NCBI GenBank assembly: GCA_029067085.1
Contig: JAIEFE010000010.1
Coordinates: 1-64,000, forward strand
Direction of reading: 5' to 3'
Length of the DNA: 64,000 bases
Source: Lachnospiraceae bacterium
Lineage (GTDB): Bacteria; Bacillota; Clostridia; Lachnospirales; Lachnospiraceae
Below the pieces are notes generated by a model. The model had not been told where the DNA came from and did not search any database. It was given only the letters and a program-made list of their open reading frames with translations. Positions 61,399 through 64,000 of the stretch are shown piece by piece. The first letter of the stretch is position 1. Every line of letters starts with the position of its first letter. The translations under genes and the position numbers were made by a program.

Positions 61399-62211
61399 AT
61401 GAAAAATCACACCGATGTGCTGATAAGGAAGAATGCCATGTCACAAATCATTGTGCAGGTAGAACACCTGAATCTGTCCTACAAAAATGTCCGGGCTGTA
61501 CAGGATGTGTCCTTCGCCATAAAGTCCGGTGAGGTTCTGGCAGTGATCGGATCAAACGGATCCGGAAAAACATCTACGATCGAATGTGTGGAAGGACTGC
61601 GAAAGCCGGACCGCGGTTCTGTTCTGGTATTCGGCAAAGAGCCCCGGCTGCATCGTAAAGATATTTATCGCAAAATAGGCGTACAGCTGCAGGAAACTGA
61701 ATATCCCGCTAAAATCCGGGTTGAAGAGCTATGCAGACTGTTTGCCAGCTTCTACGAGCGGCCCGCCGACTGGGAACACCTGCTGCCGCAGTTAAATCTG
61801 GAGGAAAAGAAAAGGCGCACTGTCAACAAACTTTCCGGCGGAGAAAAGCAGCGCCTGTCGGTACTGTTGGCGCTAATGGGACGGCCCAAACTTTTGATTC
61901 TGGATGAACTGACCACCGGCCTGGATCCGGAAGTCCGGCAAAATATGTGGAGCACGTTCCGGGCCGTTCGTGAAAACGGCGTTTCAATTCTTCTGGTCTC
62001 TCACTATCTGGATGAAGTCGAAGCTCTGGCTGACAAGATTCTCTATCTGGAAAAAGGCCGGCAGCAATTTTTCGGTTCTAAACAGGAGTTCCGGCAATGG
62101 ACTAAAGGGCAGATTCCTCCCGATCAGTGGCAGGAAGACTTGCCGTTAGAAAAGCTCTATTTACAGATTGTTCCTAAAACAGAAAGCATTACTATGGAGG
62201 GTATCTTATGA
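61399..62211 (+). CDS. ABC transporter ATP-binding protein
   Basis: The 270-residue protein has Walker A GSNGSGKTSTIE, signature LSGGEKQRLSVLLALM, Walker B LLILDELTTGLDPEVR and the switch His in LLVSHYLDEVEAL. It belongs to the drug/antibiotic exporter ATPases that pair with ABC-2 permeases. AAGGAGG precedes the ATG; its end overlaps the permease start by four bases. Confidence 0.93.
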   Translation: MKNHTDVLIRKNAMSQIIVQVEHLNLSYKNVRAVQDVSFAIKSGEVLAVIGSNGSGKTSTIECVEGLRKPDRGSVLVFGKEPRLHRKDIYRKIGVQLQETEYPAKIRVEELCRLFASFYERPADWEHLLPQLNLEEKKRRTVNKLSGGEKQRLSVLLALMGRPKLLILDELTTGLDPEVRQNMWSTFRAVRENGVSILLVSHYLDEVEALADKILYLEKGRQQFFGSKQEFRQWTKGQIPPDQWQEDLPLEKLYLQIVPKTESITMEGIL

Positions 62212-62975
62212 AGCGATTTGCCATGAAAAAATTTATGTTAACCTGTTGGATTGAATTTCTTTTGCTCGTCCGGAATTTTTTCGGTTTTTTCTTTGGACTG
62301 ATCTTCCCTTTGATGATGTTAATCCTGTTTGGCACGATCTTCGGAAATAGTCCCATCGCGCCCGGTTCTGAGCTGCGAATGATGGATCTGTCTATTCCGG
62401 GATATTCTGTTATGGTTATGGGGGTTGCAGGTCTGATGTCATTTCCGCTGACATTAGCTGAGTGCAAAGAAAAAAAGATTTATAAGCGTTTTGATGCCAC
62501 ACCTGTCGGAAAAAAGCATATGATCCTTGCACAAGTCACGGTTAATCTGCTCCTGACAGCTCTTGGAATCGCTATTCTTCTGTGTGCCGGAGAATTCCTC
62601 TACCAAGTACAGCTGCAAGGCAGTATTTTTGCAATCGTTACTGCCGGTCTGCTCTCCATTGCCGCGATGTTTTCGATGGGATTCTTCTTTACCTCTGTCG
62701 GAAAAGATGCAAAGCTTACCCATTTACTGTGTTACCTTTTTTATTTTATCATGCTCTTTCTCTCCGGCGCAACGATGCCGGCTATGCTCTTTCCCGAATC
62801 GGTACGAAAGATATCCAAACTGTTGCCCATGACCTACGCAGTCGATCTGATGCAGGGCATTTTTTCAGGTGACAGTCTGGGGATGCACGGTAAGGAACTG
62901 CTGGTTCTCGGCATATTAACCGTTTCCTTTTTTGCTTTGGGAGCGCTCCTATATACAAGGCGGGACTGGACTTAA
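62208..62975 (+). CDS. ABC-2 type permease
   Basis: A 255-residue membrane protein with six helices and the ABC-2 layout (VMVMGVAGLMSFPLTLAECK, ATPVGKKHMILAQVTVNLLL, GATMPAMLFPESVRKISKLL). With the ATPase before it, it should form an exporter; cargo is unknown. Its stop overlaps the convergent DUF3021 gene by four bases, leaving no space for a terminator. Confidence 0.9.
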   Translation: MKRFAMKKFMLTCWIEFLLLVRNFFGFFFGLIFPLMMLILFGTIFGNSPIAPGSELRMMDLSIPGYSVMVMGVAGLMSFPLTLAECKEKKIYKRFDATPVGKKHMILAQVTVNLLLTALGIAILLCAGEFLYQVQLQGSIFAIVTAGLLSIAAMFSMGFFFTSVGKDAKLTHLLCYLFYFIMLFLSGATMPAMLFPESVRKISKLLPMTYAVDLMQGIFSGDSLGMHGKELLVLGILTVSFFALGALLYTRRDWT

Positions 62976-63457
62976 TCTGTCCGTCCCCCTCCCGCCTGAT
63001 ACTCCCGTAGCTTTCGGTTGAGATTCTTCGTCTCTCTCTTATGCCAGCTCCATACCACGGCGGATACGGTGATAAAAACTACCAGGATCCCAAACAGCAT
63101 GACTGCCGGCATAAAGAGATTTCCTCTTTCGATCCATTCAAACCAGTAACCGCCTCCCAGCACCACGACATTAATATACAGATAATGCAGGATCATATTG
63201 CACACCGTTCTTCTTCGACTGACCTCCCGGTAGGGATGGAAGAAATTGCCCATGCTGCACACAAAAGCTATGGTCGGAATCTGCCACAGAATGTCCACAC
63301 TGATCTGCAGGTCACCCGGCCAGAATACATTGATATAAGCCGCGCAGACAAAAATACTTCCCGTTGTCACCATGCAGAATGTCATCAATACTTCCCTGAT
63401 CCTTCTTTTCATCGTCTCCGACATGATACTCCTCTCTTTCGCGCCGTTTTGCTCCAT
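62972..63457 (-). CDS. DUF3021 membrane protein
   Basis: The 161-residue protein has four helices (VLMTFCMVTTGSIFVCAAYI; FMPAVMLFGILVVFITVSAV) and the DUF3021 pattern. The start at 63457 (GGGAG 8 bases before) is preferred over an upstream GTG at the LytTR stop. It forms a module with the preceding LytTR gene. Confidence 0.8.
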   Translation of the reverse strand: MEQNGAKERSIMSETMKRRIREVLMTFCMVTTGSIFVCAAYINVFWPGDLQISVDILWQIPTIAFVCSMGNFFHPYREVSRRRTVCNMILHYLYINVVVLGGGYWFEWIERGNLFMPAVMLFGILVVFITVSAVVWSWHKRETKNLNRKLREYQAGGGRTD

Positions 63458-63477
63458 CCTTTTCTCCCGCAAGTCAT

Positions 63478-63915
63478 TCACATACCGAGTCTCTTTTTCA
63501 GTCCCGGCACATATTGTCTGGAGATGATAAGTATCTCCCCGTTCTTCATCTGCGCCTCAAAGCGTCCCCCGAAATCCGGTGCAAACTGCTTCACCTTAGC
63601 CAGATTGATGATCACTGACTTTGAAGCGCGGAAAAAGTCAGTATTGGCATATTTTTCCTCGATCTCATACAGCTTATGTTTGATTTCAAACACATCCTGT
63701 TCCAGACAGAGAAACACCTTATTGTCAACGGCCTCAAAATAATAAACGTCTTCTGCGTCAACCTGCCTGATCTTGTCGTTATCCGTGACCGTAAATTTCC
63801 CGCGTCTTGTCTTTAACTCATGAATCAGCCGAAGAAGCGCCTCGTCCAGATCCCGACACCTTACAATGATCTCTTCCTCTTCTCCGGGTGCAATGTCCTG
63901 TATTGTTATCTTCAT
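63478..63915 (-). CDS. LytTR DNA-binding regulator (single-domain type)
   Basis: The 145-residue protein has a LytTR domain: VDAEDVYYFEAVDNKVFLCL, FFRASKSVIINLAKVKQFAP and ILIISRQYVPGLKKRLGM. There is no receiver domain. The start at 63915 overlaps the end of an upstream partial gene by four bases, so it is part of an operon running in from beyond the window. Confidence 0.88.
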   Translation of the reverse strand: MKITIQDIAPGEEEEIIVRCRDLDEALLRLIHELKTRRGKFTVTDNDKIRQVDAEDVYYFEAVDNKVFLCLEQDVFEIKHKLYEIEEKYANTDFFRASKSVIINLAKVKQFAPDFGGRFEAQMKNGEILIISRQYVPGLKKRLGM

Positions 63916-64000
63916 ACTTTCCACTCACTCTTTATCATCTTTTTTCTGTCCCGACGCATAGCTTCATCCCTGCTCGTCCGCCTTTGTTGACTTCCCTAGT
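63912..64000 (-). CDS. C-terminal end of an upstream gene, partial
   Basis: The last 28 or so codons before the LytTR start read SQQRRTSRDEAMRRDRKKMI then KSEWKV and a TGA that overlaps the LytTR ATG by four bases (ATGA). The basic tail gives no family. The overlap implies translational coupling. Confidence 0.4.

Noticed and set aside
1..64000. tRNA, rRNA, insertion sequence or CRISPR array
   Set aside because: No cloverleaf-like genes, rRNA signature, transposase frames with terminal repeats or regularly spaced repeats were found by reading both strands.

Overview
The window looks like chromosomal DNA of a low-to-medium GC Firmicute, most likely a gut Lachnospiraceae (class Clostridia). The main evidence is the block yceD-rpmF-plsX-acpP-rnc-smc-ftsY with AGGAGG-type ribosome sites and TTGACA-17-TATAAT promoters. 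Supporting signs are a T-box leader, several LytTR regulators paired with DUF3021-type membrane proteins, GH25 and GH10 enzymes, and many MATE pumps. No rRNA, tRNA, transposase or CRISPR array was seen.

Layout. 1-3.4 kb: a BMP-family lipoprotein fragment, a MATE pump with an attenuator-like leader, a radical SAM protein and a PAP2 phosphatase. 3.4-18 kb: an AT-rich, one-strand (-) array of small accessory genes: ten intact GNAT-type genes (one of them a tandem GNAT, one a GNAT fusion), two terpenoid-cyclase-like proteins, an Fpg-like glycosylase, NUDIX, HD, DUF3788 and MATE proteins, and a nucleotidyltransferase-kinase fusion. A second small island of the same style lies at 21.1-22.7 kb. Many boundaries in these islands carry a short imperfect inverted repeat just after the stop codon, and several hold scraps of lost genes. 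18.2-21.1 kb: a (+) operon with a GT2 glycosyltransferase, a permuted papain-like protein and a flippase-like membrane protein, with striking hairpins. 22.9-38.3 kb: secreted metallo-beta-lactamase, C39-like protease, GH25 lysozyme, YitT, threonine ammonia-lyase and the smc/ftsY housekeeping operon, then a beheaded Na+ symporter and a lipoprotein. 38.4-51.4 kb: LytTR systems, NERD protein, VanY peptidase, chorismate mutase, YbaK, a T-box-controlled methyltransferase, MATE, FliB and a hydrolase. 51.5-57.9 kb: a large secreted protein and a decaying TetR-type locus (truncated regulator, shared operators, broken Fe-S protein, methyltransferase, ATC-hydrolase and ketopantoate-reductase genes). 58-64 kb: GH10 xylanase and two LytTR/DUF3021 modules flanking an ABC exporter.

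How the parts relate. The housekeeping operon couples fatty-acid/phospholipid synthesis (plsX, acpP), ribosome assembly (L32), RNA processing, chromosome organisation and membrane protein targeting behind one consensus promoter, with internal terminators before plsX and before rnc. The accessory arrays behave like a collection of independently acquired modification and resistance-type genes read from a few promoters. The best candidate for an undescribed system is this array: repeated boundary elements, one gene orientation, scraps of former members and in-frame fusions all suggest gene cassettes gained and lost by a shared mechanism. No integrase is visible in the window, so that mechanism is inference.
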